32,635 bases of DNA from Candidatus Magasanikiibacteriota bacterium (GTDB taxonomy: Bacteria > Patescibacteriota > Patescibacteriia > Magasanikbacterales > GWA2-37-8). Both the position numbers and the translations under genes were made by a program. The first letter of the stretch is position 1, and every line of letters begins with the position of its first letter. A model generated the notes under the pieces. The model was not told where the DNA came from and did no database searches. It saw only the letters and a list, made by a program, of their open reading frames with translations. This document shows, in pieces, positions 6,441 to 13,136 of the stretch. The stretch spans positions 29,703 through 62,337 of the forward strand of contig JAHFHZ010000003.1 of assembly GCA_023246715.1 (NCBI GenBank). The letters run 5' to 3'.

Positions 6441-6514
6441 TCGGGGATCGTCTAACGGTAGGACAGCAGCCTTTGAAGCTGTATATCTAGGTTCGATTCC
6501 TAGTCCCCGAGCCA
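6441..6514 (+). tRNA. tRNA-Gln (anticodon TTG)
   Basis: Acceptor TCGGGGA/TCCCCGA, anticodon stem GCAGC/GCTGT with loop CTTTGAA (anticodon 6473-6475), T loop TTCGATT, discriminator G and encoded CCA (6512-6514). It is 15 bases upstream of the methyltransferase gene. Confidence 0.93.
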
Positions 6515-6529
6515 GTTTAAGCACAAGTT

Positions 6530-7255
6530 ATGACGCCTAATCCTTGGGACTCCCTGAGCGAACATTTTAACTCCAAAAAAAATCTCGCTGAAGTCGATAC
6601 GGATGCTGCCGATAATATTCTAATTGCTTGGCCAAAGATAATTGAAAAGATTAACTCCTGGTCAAAAGGGAAAACAAATATTTCTTTTCTTGATTACGGC
6701 TGTGGTACAGGAACATTTTGTGAAAAGCTTCGGCAACTCGGGCATCAAAACATTATCGGCATGGATAGTTCAGTAGGAATGATTGAGCGGGCGAGCAAAA
6801 ATTATGGTAAGGATATTACTTTCACGCGCGGATCGGCCGATAACGCCTTATCAATCAAACCAGTAGATGTGATAACGGGGGTCATGGTTTTTCAATTTAT
6901 TCCAAATATTGATGAAGTGTTAAAGAATCTTACGGATATTCTGAAGCCTGGTGGTCTATTTATTTTCGCCGTGCATAACCCAGAAACAGTACAAGTATCC
7001 TTGCAGCGAGGAAAGGCCATGTTCTCGCATTTCGAAGCAATTGAAAACGTACAGCGTGGATTACTTCATTTAGGTGGGAATCCCATTTCTATTTTTATCC
7101 GCGCAGCGTCGGAGTATGAGCGGATTATGTCATTGTTCGGAATACAAAAAATATCCGAAGATTACCCGCGATTTACGCAAAAATTCATTTCCAAATATGG
7201 AACAGACTTGCCGGAAGATGTCCCGGAGTATATGATTTTAGGGTTTAAAAAATAG
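6530..7255 (+). CDS. Class I SAM-dependent methyltransferase
   Basis: This 241-residue enzyme has a Rossmann-fold methyltransferase domain. Motif I is FLDYGCGTGTF (about 53-63), the acidic end of strand 2 is GMDSS (D79), and motif IV/post-I elements are GVMVFQFIPN and the LKPGGLFIFAVHNP segment. This is the methyltransferase type 11/12 layout used for small molecules, quinones, lipids or tRNA. Nothing visible fixes the substrate. It follows tRNA-Gln after 15 bases, and the only long gene-free stretch follows it, with two repeat elements. That placement would fit an accessory gene, but no integrase or duplicated tRNA end is present. The fold is sure and the function is not. Confidence 0.85.
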   Translation: MTPNPWDSLSEHFNSKKNLAEVDTDAADNILIAWPKIIEKINSWSKGKTNISFLDYGCGTGTFCEKLRQLGHQNIIGMDSSVGMIERASKNYGKDITFTRGSADNALSIKPVDVITGVMVFQFIPNIDEVLKNLTDILKPGGLFIFAVHNPETVQVSLQRGKAMFSHFEAIENVQRGLLHLGGNPISIFIRAASEYERIMSLFGIQKISEDYPRFTQKFISKYGTDLPEDVPEYMILGFKK

Positions 7256-7311
7256 CCAGACTTATCATCATCAAAAATACGCCAGTTAGGCAACCAACCT
7301 ATCTACTTGCT

Positions 7312-7473
7312 TCAAATTACGAAATGACACTTTTTGTCATTACGAGGAGCGCAGCGACGAAGTCTCGCGATGCCTCGGCAGGCCAATCCCATCGTTGTAG
7401 CACTAAACCAAGGGATTGCTTCGCTCCTTACAGTCGCTCGCAATGACAATAAGGGCACTTTCGTAATTCACAG
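7312..7473. mobile_element. MITE-like element with 9-base target duplication
   Basis: The two ends are inverted repeats: 7315-7346 matches the reverse complement of 7437-7468 at 26 of 32 positions, starting AATTACGAAA and ending in GTCATT(A/G)CGAG. The interior contains further GAGCG/GCGAAGCAATCCC-like material arranged inversely. CTACTTGCT occurs directly on both sides (7303-7311 and 7474-7482), as expected for a target site duplication. There is no room for a transposase, so it would depend on an enzyme encoded elsewhere. Confidence 0.7.
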
Positions 7474-7512
7474 CTACTTGCTGGCTAAGTACCTACGGTG
7501 AGTCTAAAGCCG

Positions 7513-7547
7513 AAAACAGCAGAGATCAAACCCTGTTGTTTTAATTT
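7513..7547 (+). terminator. Possible terminator in the gene-free interval
   Basis: AAAACAGCAG (7513-7522) pairs with CTGTTGTTTT (7533-7542), with one wobble and a 10-base loop. The 3' side continues TTTTAATTT. It may end transcription coming through the methyltransferase. Confidence 0.4.
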
Positions 7548-7734
7548 AGAGCCTGTAGGTTGACTCTCATTGACAATTTTTGTTAAAAAAACAAAGCTAT
7601 CATTAAAAAATGCAAAAATGTAAAACCTGTCTTTAAAGCAGATTTTTGAATTTTATAAAGAACCTTTGCTTGAGGATTTTTTAGGCAGGTGGTAAAGTCA
7701 GTGTTAAAATGAACTCATAGTGAGTTTCATCAAT

Positions 7735-7816
7735 TGTCATTCCCGCGAAAGCGGGAATCCACAATCAATAAACCAACAATATGGATGCCTGGATTCCCGT
7801 CTCCACGGGAATTACA
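7735..7816. repeat. Double-hairpin dispersed-type repeat
   Basis: Two 27-base arms (7735-7761 and 7790-7816) are inverted copies matching at 22 of 27 positions. Each arm is itself an 8-base-pair hairpin of the form ATTCCC-N8-GGGAAT, with loops GAAA and CTCC. The shape resembles short dispersed repeats known from many bacteria (for example the Neisseria dRS3 pattern). No flanking duplication is visible. Confidence 0.65.
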
Positions 7817-7900
7817 GCCAAAAATTTTTGTCAATTTTTAGCCAGGTTGATGGGTTAATACAGATAACTCGCTATAGGTTCAATAAGTGACAAGGTAATT

Positions 7901-8995
7901 ATGAGGAAGAAAGAAAGAATACTCGTCGCCCTCTCGGGCGGGGTTGATTCCGCCGTTGCTGCTGCCTTGCTCGTAAAGCAGGGTTATTCAGTTACCGGCG
8001 TGTTTATGATTCAGTACGATCAACCCGGCAAATCCGGCGAGAGCTGTTGGGTGCCCGATTATGAAGATGCCGCCAGAGTAGCCGTCAAGCTGGGGATACC
8101 GCTTCTTAAATTTGATTTTTCTAAAGAATACGCCAGTACCGTGTTAGCATATATGTTTGCCGAATACGAAGCTGGGCGCACGCCTAACCCGGACGTGCTA
8201 TGCAACAAATATATTAAATTTGGCGTTTGGCTCAACAAAACCCATGAATTAGACTTTGATTACTTGGCTACTGGCCACTACGCCCGGGTAAAAAAAGGTT
8301 TCAAAGGGTGGCAACTGTGCCCGGCAAAAGATCTAAACAAGGATCAAACGTATTTCTTGCACCAACTTGGTCAGGAACAACTTTCTAAAATAATGTTTCC
8401 GGTCGGTGGTTATACCAAGCCCCAGGTGCGGGCACTAGCCAAAAAATTTAACCTGCCAGTTGCCAACAAAGAAGAGAGCATGGGGATCTGTTTTATTGGC
8501 GAAGTGCCAATGAAAGAATTTTTACAGACTCGAATCAAACCAAAGCCCGGCAAAATTATCACCTCAGCGGGAGAAACTATCGGTGAGCATGATGGTTTGG
8601 CTTTTTATACCATCGGCCAGCGCCACGGGCTGACCGCTCCGGGAGCGCAGAATCGAATGGGTAGTCAAAAAACCGATACGCAGCCACTATACGTTGTCGA
8701 AAAAAATATCCTTAAAGACGAATTAATCGTTGGTTTTGACAATGATCCGCTTTTATTTAAAAAAGAGATTTACGTTGAAAATCTGCATTGGATTAGTGGA
8801 CAAATCCCCAAATTACCGTTAAACTGCCAAGTACGTCTGCGTCACCGCCAGCCGTTGCAAAAATGCAAAATTATTGCGGTGGGCCAACGATTAAAAATTA
8901 TCTTCGCGCGGCCAGAACGCGCCCCCACTCCTGGGCAATTTACGGTTTTTTATAAAAATAAAAAATGCTTGGGGGGAGGGGTGGTAGCCAGTTAG
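7901..8995 (+). CDS. mnmA: tRNA-specific 2-thiouridylase MnmA
   Basis: MnmA (364 residues) makes 2-thiouridine at wobble position 34 of tRNA-Lys, -Glu and -Gln, using ATP and a sulfur relay. The PP-loop SGGVDS is at residues 12-17. The two catalytic cysteines are both present: C101 in NPDVLCNKYIKFG and C197 in MGICFIGE. TGHYARV and the C-terminal beta-barrel with FYTIGQRHGL are also typical. The ATG at 7901 has an AAGG-type ribosome-binding sequence a few bases upstream. It precedes alaS by 12 bases, so the two are probably co-transcribed. The tRNA-Gln(TTG) upstream in the window is one expected substrate. Identification is firm. Confidence 0.95.
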   Translation: MRKKERILVALSGGVDSAVAAALLVKQGYSVTGVFMIQYDQPGKSGESCWVPDYEDAARVAVKLGIPLLKFDFSKEYASTVLAYMFAEYEAGRTPNPDVLCNKYIKFGVWLNKTHELDFDYLATGHYARVKKGFKGWQLCPAKDLNKDQTYFLHQLGQEQLSKIMFPVGGYTKPQVRALAKKFNLPVANKEESMGICFIGEVPMKEFLQTRIKPKPGKIITSAGETIGEHDGLAFYTIGQRHGLTAPGAQNRMGSQKTDTQPLYVVEKNILKDELIVGFDNDPLLFKKEIYVENLHWISGQIPKLPLNCQVRLRHRQPLQKCKIIAVGQRLKIIFARPERAPTPGQFTVFYKNKKCLGGGVVAS

Positions 8996-9007
8996 AGTTA
9001 AATATAT

Positions 9008-10882
9008 ATGATTACCTCCGCAGAACTTCGCCAAAAATATCTTAATTTTTTTGAATCTAAGGGCCACACGATTGTTCCCTCTGCCTCGCTGATTCCCGAT
9101 AACGATCCAACCGTGCTTTTTACCACGGCTGGCATGCACCCGCTGGTCCCTTTTCTGCTTGGTCAAAAACATCCCAGCGGCACACGCTTAGCAAACGCTC
9201 AAAAATGCATCCGTACGCAAGATATTGATGAAGTGGGCGATAATCGGCACGAAACCTTTTTTGAAATGCTTGGTAATTGGTCGTTGGGTGATTACTTTAA
9301 AACCGAAGCGATCCAATGGAGTTGGGAATTTTTGACCAGCAAGCAGTGGCTTGGCTTGGATCCACGAAAATTAGCGGTAACAGTTTTTGGTGGCGACTCC
9401 CGGGTGCCAGCGCTGCCAAAAGACAGTGAAGCAGCCCAAATATGGCGCGAACAAGGTGTTGCCGAACATAAAATTACCTACCTCGAAGGTGGTGTTTTTG
9501 AAAGCAAAAAAAATTGGTGGGGGCCGGCCGGGCAAACCGGCCCCTGCGGCCCGGATACGGAGATGTTTTATTGGATGGGTGAAACCGAATTTCCACCCGA
9601 GGAGAGCAACCCGGGCAACGATGAAGACAATTGGCTGGAAATCTGGAACGACGTTTTCATGCAATACAACAAAATAGGCGACGGCCAGTACCAACCCTTA
9701 GCGCAAAAAAACGTCGATACCGGCATGGGTCTGGAGCGTACGATGATGGTGTTTAATGGTTTTGCGGACGTTTTTCAGATAGATACCTTCTGGCCGCTCA
9801 TTCAAAAAATTCAAAATATTTCCGGCCGCGAATATATCGAAAATAAAGACGTTACCCGGTCAATGCGGATAGTGGCCGACCATGTGCGTACTGCCACCAT
9901 GATAATGGGCGACGACCGTGGGGTCAGCCCCAGTAACGCGGATCAGGGTTACATTGTGCGCCGCTTAATTCGTCGCGCCGTGCGCCACGGGCGTTTGCTC
10001 GGCATTAAGGAAAACTTTTGCAGCCAGATTGCCGAAGGTGTAATTGAAATTTTTAAAGATATCTATCCCGAACTGGTTCGGAATCATGAATTTATCATCA
10101 CCGAATTAGCCCACGAAGAAAGAAATTTCCGCAACACAATCGAGCAGGGGTTAAAAGAATTCGAAAAACTGGTAAACGGTTTTCGCCTGGCGTTCGAAAA
10201 AACCGGGCAACAAATCAAAGAAATTTCCGGTAAGCATGCTTTTAAGCTTTACGACACCTATGGTTTTCCGCTGGAAATGACTCAGGAATTAGCTCTTGAA
10301 AATGGGCTGGCAGTGGATGTAAATGGATTTGACCTCGCTTTCAAAACTCACCAGGAAACCTCTCGCGCCGGTGCCGAACAAAAGTTTGTTGGCGGGCTGG
10401 CCGATCACAGCGAAATGTCCACTAAATACCATACCGCCACGCACTTGTTGCACGCCACCTTACTAAAAATTCTTGGTCCTCACGCCACCCAGAAGGGGAG
10501 TAACATCACGCAGGAACGTATGCGTTTTGACTTTGCCTATCCGCAAAAATTAACCCCGGAACAAATTACACTAGCCGAAGAGTTGGTCAACGCCGCAATT
10601 ACTCGGGATTATCCAGTGACTTGGCAAGAAATGAGTTTTGAAGAGGCGCGAACCAAAGGAGCAATTGGATTATTCGAAGACAAATACCAAGCTAGAATTA
10701 AAGTATACACGGTGGGTGATCCCGAAGCGCCCGCTACCGCTGACCCCGCCACAACCACCTACAGCCGTGAAGTCTGCGGCGGGCCGCACGTGGAACACAC
10801 GGGCACGATGGGCAAGTTTAAAATCATCAAAGAAGAAGCTGTCAGCGCGGGTGTTCGGCGGATTAAAGCTATTCTTGAGTAA
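9008..10882 (+). CDS. alaS: Alanyl-tRNA synthetase lacking the C-terminal domain
   Basis: AlaRS charges tRNA-Ala. The class II catalytic core is complete at the N-terminus (LRQKYLNFFESKGH, FTTAGMHPLVPFLLG, RHETFFEMLGNWS, DTGMGLERTMMV). The editing domain carries its zinc/active-site set H475, H479 (HTATH), C590 and H594 (CGGPH). The protein ends 30 residues after that, at VRRIKAILE, for a total of 624 residues against about 875 in E. coli. The oligomerisation coiled coil and the C-Ala (DHHA1) domain are missing. The stop is followed after 4 bases by another gene and the downstream frame does not resume, so this is a genuine short form, not a frameshift. C-Ala-less AlaRS forms are known in other reduced systems. 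Confidence 0.95.
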   Translation: MITSAELRQKYLNFFESKGHTIVPSASLIPDNDPTVLFTTAGMHPLVPFLLGQKHPSGTRLANAQKCIRTQDIDEVGDNRHETFFEMLGNWSLGDYFKTEAIQWSWEFLTSKQWLGLDPRKLAVTVFGGDSRVPALPKDSEAAQIWREQGVAEHKITYLEGGVFESKKNWWGPAGQTGPCGPDTEMFYWMGETEFPPEESNPGNDEDNWLEIWNDVFMQYNKIGDGQYQPLAQKNVDTGMGLERTMMVFNGFADVFQIDTFWPLIQKIQNISGREYIENKDVTRSMRIVADHVRTATMIMGDDRGVSPSNADQGYIVRRLIRRAVRHGRLLGIKENFCSQIAEGVIEIFKDIYPELVRNHEFIITELAHEERNFRNTIEQGLKEFEKLVNGFRLAFEKTGQQIKEISGKHAFKLYDTYGFPLEMTQELALENGLAVDVNGFDLAFKTHQETSRAGAEQKFVGGLADHSEMSTKYHTATHLLHATLLKILGPHATQKGSNITQERMRFDFAYPQKLTPEQITLAEELVNAAITRDYPVTWQEMSFEEARTKGAIGLFEDKYQARIKVYTVGDPEAPATADPATTTYSREVCGGPHVEHTGTMGKFKIIKEEAVSAGVRRIKAILE

Positions 10883-10886
10883 TTAT

Positions 10887-11162
10887 ATGGTTTACCTGCT
10901 TGGTGCGCTACTTTCCCTTATCAATTTCTTAGCTTTATTTGGATTATACGGTTACGCCTTGGATAAAAAAGGTGGCTTTCCACTAATAAATTTGCTGTTA
11001 ATCGCCCTGACTATCGCTGGGTCAATCGCGCTAGTTTTAAAGAGCTGGCGGACCAAAAAACATTGGGGCGTCACCTATTACAGTTTTTATTCGATACTGT
11101 CATTCTTAATTCTTGGCCCAGCCGCGGTCTTTGCTTTGGGCTGGATAGTCAATTCGCGATAA
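10887..11162 (+). CDS. Small membrane protein of unknown function
   Basis: This protein of 91 residues has three predicted membrane helices: about residues 1-22, 30-50 and 65-88. Short basic loops lie between them (KSWRTKKHWG after helix two). No named domain is recognised. The frame extends upstream into alaS, but the ATG at 10887 lies 4 bases after the alaS stop and directly begins the first hydrophobic segment. The gene is followed by the GtrA-like gene 1 base later, which suggests translational coupling. Paired small membrane proteins next to a GtrA-like flippase could act together in lipid-linked sugar transfer. That is inference only. Confidence 0.65.
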   Translation: MVYLLGALLSLINFLALFGLYGYALDKKGGFPLINLLLIALTIAGSIALVLKSWRTKKHWGVTYYSFYSILSFLILGPAAVFALGWIVNSR

Positions 11163-11163
11163 A

Positions 11164-11664
11164 ATGTTTACCAAATTACTTCATCATCTCTGGGCCGCGC
11201 GTGATCAGTTTATACGCTATTTTGTAATTGGCCTCGGAGCGTTAGCCCTGGATCTGGCCACGCTTTTTCTCCTTAAAGAATATGTTCATGTATCACCAGT
11301 AATTGCCGTAATTATAAATCAAATTATTGTCCTGAATTACGTTTTTTTTCTTAATAAGTACTGGTCTTTTAAGGCCTCCGGTCTTACTCATCAGCAAATG
11401 ATGCGTTTTGCGCTGGTGGCCTTTGGCAATTATCTCATCAGCGTCAGTTGGATGTGGCTATTTACCAGACACTGGCACCTGGGTTTTATTCGTCCCGAAC
11501 GGTATTATTATCTACTAGTGCGACTGGCCAATATTGCTTTATCTGTGGCCTGGAACTTTATAATTTACAAGCAATGGGTTTACACTGGCACGACACAGTT
11601 AAAAAACCCCGAAAATATAGGGGTTTCAGCACAAAATGGTGGTGTGGGAAACCACTTGACTTAA
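11164..11664 (+). CDS. GtrA/DPMS-like membrane protein
   Basis: This 166-residue protein belongs to the GtrA family. These four-helix membrane proteins are thought to help move polyprenyl-phosphate sugars across the membrane or to anchor polysaccharide synthesis. The family pattern is clear: FIRYFVIGLGALALDLATLFLL (helix 1), then helix 2 with the NYVFFLNKYWSFK loop, helix 3 around MRFALVAFGNYLIS, and helix 4 ending in SVAWNFIIYKQWVY. The last 25 residues form a polar tail whose DNA can fold into a hairpin (AAACCCC/GGGGTTT, 11604-11626). The infA promoter overlaps the final codons (11656-11664). It may serve the polysaccharide genes further downstream. Confidence 0.85.
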   Translation: MFTKLLHHLWAARDQFIRYFVIGLGALALDLATLFLLKEYVHVSPVIAVIINQIIVLNYVFFLNKYWSFKASGLTHQQMMRFALVAFGNYLISVSWMWLFTRHWHLGFIRPERYYYLLVRLANIALSVAWNFIIYKQWVYTGTTQLKNPENIGVSAQNGGVGNHLT

Positions 11665-11684
11665 TTTTTCGCTTCCGTTATACT
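11656..11684 (+). promoter_or_regulatory. Promoter of infA and the ribosomal-protein operon
   Basis: TTGACT (11656-11661) and TATACT (11679-11684) are separated by exactly 17 bases. They predict a start near 11691, about 19 bases before the infA ATG. This is the best -35/-10 pair in the window and fits a highly expressed operon. Confidence 0.7.
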
Positions 11685-11709
11685 GGATGCGTACGTTATT
11701 TCTTTCTGA

Positions 11710-11928
11710 ATGTCTAACTCAAAAGATTTCATCGAAGTCAAAGGAGCGGTTATCGAGCTTTTGCGGGCAGGAACCTTCCGCATATCGCTTGAAAGCGGGC
11801 AAATTATCGTTGCTCATCTGTCTGGTAAGATGCGTTTAAACAAGATTCGCCTCTCTATCGGGGATCAGGTGAAGGTAGAAATGAGCCCGTACGATCTGAC
11901 CAAAGGAAGAATCACGTTCCGCTTTTGA
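11710..11928 (+). CDS. infA: Translation initiation factor IF-1
   Basis: IF-1 (72 residues) is the S1-type OB-fold factor that blocks the ribosomal A site during initiation. The sequence shows [11 protein letters not shown], then [20 protein letters not shown] and the closing [12 protein letters not shown], matching the family over its whole length. It opens the operon behind a strong promoter. It ends in TGA, which shows that UGA is a stop codon here. A 150-base structured untranslated segment separates it from rpmJ, where most bacteria have only a short gap. Confidence 0.96.
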   Translation: MSNSKDFIEVKGAVIELLRAGTFRISLESGQIIVAHLSGKMRLNKIRLSIGDQVKVEMSPYDLTKGRITFRF

Positions 11929-11944
11929 CCAATCCAATTTCAAG

Positions 11945-12043
11945 AATATCAACCAGTGCGGTGTAGTCTGGCTCCCATACCATCTCGAAAGATGTCCTTG
12001 GTATGTGGCTCCGGGCGCTGATATCGCGGCAGTGGTTGGTATT
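11945..12043 (+). ncRNA. Candidate structured leader RNA between infA and rpmJ
   Basis: An 11-pair closing helix joins 11945-11955 to 12033-12043 (AATATCAACCA with TGGTTGGTATT, one G-U). It runs into a T-rich stretch (12042-12050). Inside it a second hairpin pairs CATACCA (11976-11982) with TGGTATG (11999-12005), capped by TCT-CGAA-AGA and carrying a 6-base bulge. Direct GGCTCC copies flank it (11970-11975 and 12007-12012). A third small stem may use GCG/CGC near 12015-12026. A closed junction followed by Ts is the usual layout of an attenuator or ribosomal-protein leader. S4, encoded downstream, is the natural candidate ligand. No known family is recognised. Confidence 0.5.
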
Positions 12044-12065
12044 TTTTCTTACCTAAAAAGGTTTT

Positions 12066-12071
12066 TATAAT
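12066..12071 (+). promoter_or_regulatory. TATAAT box directly before rpmJ
   Basis: A perfect -10 hexamer ends 7 bases before the rpmJ ATG, so a transcript started from it would be leaderless. The -35 region is only T-rich. It could be a secondary promoter that bypasses the upstream structured RNA. Confidence 0.3.
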
Positions 12072-12078
12072 CTTGCGT

Positions 12079-12192
12079 ATGAAAGTTCGCGCTTCAGTCA
12101 AAAAAATTTGTTTAAAATGTAAACTGGTACGCCGCAAAGGTCGTTTACAGGTTATTTGCGAAAATACCAAGCATAAACAACGTCAGGGTTAA
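12079..12192 (+). CDS. rpmJ: 50S ribosomal protein L36
   Basis: L36 is 37 residues, starting [15 protein letters not shown] and ending KHKQRQG. The zinc ligands are all there: C11, C14, C27 and H32, so this is the zinc-binding (C+) form. It sits in its usual place between infA and rpsM. No Shine-Dalgarno-like sequence precedes the ATG, while a TATAAT does, which fits possible leaderless expression. Confidence 0.93.
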   Translation: MKVRASVKKICLKCKLVRRKGRLQVICENTKHKQRQG

Positions 12193-12223
12193 ATTTTCTG
12201 AAATAGTTAACCACTACCCACCT

Positions 12224-12610
12224 ATGCGTATTGCGGGCACAACCATTCCGAATGAAAAGCGAATCGTTATCGCTTTGAATTATATTTACGGCATCGGACC
12301 GACGCTTTCCAAAAAAATTCTCGAAACCGCCGGAATCGACGAAAACATCCGTACCAAAAATCTGACCAACGAACAGCAAGATAAATTGCGCGCTATTACG
12401 GAAAAAACCTACCGAACAGAAGGCGACTTGCGTCGTGAGATTCAAAGCAATATCAAACGGCTTAAAGATATCAAATGCTACCGTGGTTTACGCCATATGA
12501 AACACCTGCCGGCACGTGGCCAGCGTACCAAAACCAATTCGCGCACCGTGCGCGGAAACGTGCGTAAGACCATGGGCAGCGGCCGCAAGCCAGGTGGCCA
12601 AAAAACGTAA
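12224..12610 (+). CDS. rpsM: 30S ribosomal protein S13
   Basis: S13 (128 residues) sits in the head of the small subunit and contacts the P-site tRNA and the large subunit. Family segments are continuous: RIAGTTIPNEKRIVIALNYI with YGIGPTLSKKIL (the helix-turn-helix-like part), then CYRGLRHMKHLPARGQRTKT and the basic C-terminal tail that reaches the tRNA. The length is normal. It begins the rpsM-rpsK-rpsD-rpoA-rplQ order of the classical alpha operon, 31 bases after rpmJ. Confidence 0.96.
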   Translation: MRIAGTTIPNEKRIVIALNYIYGIGPTLSKKILETAGIDENIRTKNLTNEQQDKLRAITEKTYRTEGDLRREIQSNIKRLKDIKCYRGLRHMKHLPARGQRTKTNSRTVRGNVRKTMGSGRKPGGQKT

Positions 12611-12644
12611 TCCCGAGCCGTAACGCAATTTTGATACTATTTCT

Positions 12645-13100
12645 ATGAATGATTCCCAGACTCCCGTAGCCGCTAAAACGGCCACAGCCGCCGAAGTCAA
12701 GGCGCCAGTTGCCAAAGCCGACGGACGTAACAAAAAGAAGCGCCAACTGCGGGCGGTACCCCGGGGTAACGCCTACGTACAGGCCAGTTTTAACAATACG
12801 ATCGTCACCATCACCGATCCGAACGGTAATGTGCTTGGCTGGTCTTCCTCTGGCGTGACCGGTTTCAAAGGCCCAAAAAAAGCCACTCCGTACGCGGCCA
12901 CCATGGTAGTAAAGGATCTGTTGACCAAAATCGTTTCCTACGGAGTAAAAGAAGTCAGTGTCTTTGTAAAAGGTATCGGCGGTGGTCGTGAAAGCGCCAT
13001 CCGTGCCTTACACGCTAACGGTCTGAATGTGATGTCTATTACTGATACAACTCCCATCCCACACAACGGTTGTCGGCCACCAAAACGTCGCCGCGTCTAA
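12645..13100 (+). CDS. rpsK: 30S ribosomal protein S11 with N-terminal extension
   Basis: S11 forms part of the small-subunit platform near the mRNA exit. The core begins near residue 40 ([19 protein letters not shown]) and continues through [20 protein letters not shown] and [13 protein letters not shown] to the basic end [11 protein letters not shown], all typical. The first 38 residues are an Ala-, Lys- and Thr-rich low-complexity extension, giving 151 residues in place of about 129. The only nearby ATG is at 12645, 34 bases after rpsM. A shorter form would need a non-ATG start. The role of the extension is unknown. Confidence 0.95.
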   Translation: MNDSQTPVAAKTATAAEVKAPVAKADGRNKKKRQLRAVPRGNAYVQASFNNTIVTITDPNGNVLGWSSSGVTGFKGPKKATPYAATMVVKDLLTKIVSYGVKEVSVFVKGIGGGRESAIRALHANGLNVMSITDTTPIPHNGCRPPKRRRV

Positions 13101-13136
13101 AAATGTACTAACGCAAGATTTTCCTTTAAGAATACT

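Larger units (their letters stand above)
7256..7900 (+). other. Gene-free interval with two inverted-repeat elements
   Basis: No convincing coding sequence is seen in these 645 bases. The stretch holds a 162-base MITE-like element with a 9-base flanking duplication, a possible terminator hairpin at 7513-7547, a small palindrome at 7709-7730, and a second, unrelated double-hairpin repeat at 7735-7816. The rest is AT-rich. Confidence 0.75.

Noticed and set aside
7570-7840. A larger inverted repeat built from ATTGACAA...TTTTTG near 7568 and its partner near 7821
   Set aside because: The match is short, AT-rich and interrupted, so chance is a good explanation.
6441-7900. Genomic island integrated at tRNA-Gln
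   Set aside because: No integrase and no repeated copy of the tRNA 3' end is found downstream. Only short repeat elements are present.
9387-9677. Open frames of about 100 codons on both strands within alaS
   Set aside because: They are shadows of the well-conserved alaS frame, with unusual amino-acid composition and no domain.
10638-10886. Long N-terminal extension of the small membrane protein, overlapping alaS
   Set aside because: The upstream 83 residues are an out-of-frame shadow of alaS with coding-unlike composition. The ATG at 10887 starts exactly at the hydrophobic segment.
11604-11626. AAACCCC/GGGGTTT hairpin as terminator of the GtrA-like gene
   Set aside because: It lies inside the coding sequence and is followed by TTTCAGC without a T run. 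It is noted under the gene but not called as a terminator.
11926-11928. UGA recoded as glycine (code 25) because of the CPR-like character
   Set aside because: infA ends at UGA exactly at the expected protein end, and no conserved gene needs UGA read-through.
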